Origin: Novosphingobium taihuense
Lineage (GTDB): Bacteria; Pseudomonadota; Alphaproteobacteria; Sphingomonadales; Sphingomonadaceae
Direction of reading: 5' to 3'
Length of the DNA: 64,000 bases
Assembly: GCF_007830315.1 (NCBI RefSeq)
Contig: NZ_VLKJ01000007.1
Span: forward strand, 1-64,000
Shown here: positions 63,774-64,000 of the stretch, piece after piece
How positions within the stretch are numbered: position 1 is the first letter of the stretch
Layout of the letters: each line of letters starts with the position of its first letter
Program-made: the position numbers and the translations under genes
Notes under the pieces: generated by a model
The model's input: the letters and a program-made list of their open reading frames with translations, nothing else
What the model was told of the DNA's origin: nothing
Database searches by the model: none

Positions 63774-64000
63774 CTAGCGGAGCGTTGCCGGATCGGCAAG
63801 GGTTGCAATCGTATGATCGAGCCACGCCACCACATCGTCGGTGACTACGTCAATCGCGGCATCATCCTTGGCGCGATCGCCCCAGTCGGTCGCGAGATCG
63901 AGCCAGACGGTCTGCATGCCTAGCGCCTTGGCGGGGGCGAGGTTTCGGGCCATGTCCTCGACAAAGACCGAGGTTTCGGGATTGATGCCAAGAGCTTCGA
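63774..64000 (-). CDS. HAD-family phosphatase, pyrimidine 5'-nucleotidase type (5' end cut by window)
   Basis: Only the last 75 residues are in the window. [22 protein letters not shown] carries the HAD motif IV acid pair (VED) and the usual G-M-T strand, as in the PpnN/SDT1-like pyrimidine nucleotidase group. It ends 46 bases before dapD in the same direction, as in many alphaproteobacteria. Confidence 0.78.
   Translation of the reverse strand, partial: EALGINPETSVFVEDMARNLAPAKALGMQTVWLDLATDWGDRAKDDAAIDVVTDDVVAWLDHTIATLADPATLR

Overview
The window reads as ordinary chromosome of a high-GC alphaproteobacterium, most likely a sphingomonad (Novosphingobium/Sphingobium type). The evidence is a Shemin-pathway hemA, an alphaproteobacterial SOS box (GAAC-N7-GAAC), a crtY-crtI-crtB carotenoid cluster, spermidine synthesis by the carboxyspermidine route, a structured leader in front of an ornithine decarboxylase of the kind described as the alphaproteobacterial speF element, and plsY-dprA-topA and lepB-rnc-era gene blocks. 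I see no rRNA or tRNA gene, insertion sequence, prophage or CRISPR array.

Layout. 1-365: a non-coding edge holding a near-consensus leftward promoter. 366-4553: an SOS-boxed radical SAM gene, moaB, a lytic transglycosylase and a cysteine-free uracil-DNA-glycosylase-like gene, all leftward. 4665-13331: rightward genes for ETF-ubiquinone oxidoreductase, ispE, N-formylglutamate amidohydrolase, ilvD, a lipoprotein, NAD(P)HX repair and a TrmA-type RNA methyltransferase, many with 1-4 base overlaps. 13398-17316: leftward tandem MAPEG genes, a betaine-lipid pair (btaA, btaB) and a threonine dehydratase. 17395-22864: a rightward polyamine region (carboxyspermidine dehydrogenase, nspC, ornithine decarboxylase behind a leader hairpin that overlaps the likely ribosome binding site), with an unknown exported protein and a serine hydrolase interspersed.

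22931-41311: nitroreductase, hemA, an MBL-fold hydrolase and murI (leftward); plsY-dprA-topA and a TonB_C-like protein (rightward); a GT39-like membrane transferase, an SGNH hydrolase, era, rnc and lepB (leftward); pgi, gor and an NAD-dependent epimerase (rightward). 41308-47214: leftward genes for a molybdopterin oxidoreductase with its own cytochrome b, then the carotenoid operon crtY-crtI-LOG-crtB with a LOG-family phosphoribohydrolase embedded in it. 47313-55126: DUF2585, a flavin monooxygenase behind a perfect FNR-type box, a TonB receptor/PepSY iron pair with Fur-like sites, and thiC behind a TPP riboswitch.

55197-64000: mostly small proteins: a DUF2721-like membrane protein, a glycine-zipper lipoprotein, a lysine-rich 44-residue protein, a YaiI/YqxD protein, a cold-shock protein, an NTF2-like protein, a Cys-rich unknown, several exported unknowns, a PhnA-domain protein, GNAT, TSUP and DoxX proteins, a possible 2H phosphoesterase, a 52-residue membrane protein, dapD and the 3' end of a HAD phosphatase. 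The most interesting signals are regulatory and architectural: the SOS promoter on the radical SAM gene, the leader hairpin of the ornithine decarboxylase, the possible Pho box on btaAB, the FNR box on a monooxygenase, the LOG gene inside the crt operon, and the uncharacterised promoter-driven transcript at the left edge. No clearly new multi-gene system is visible.
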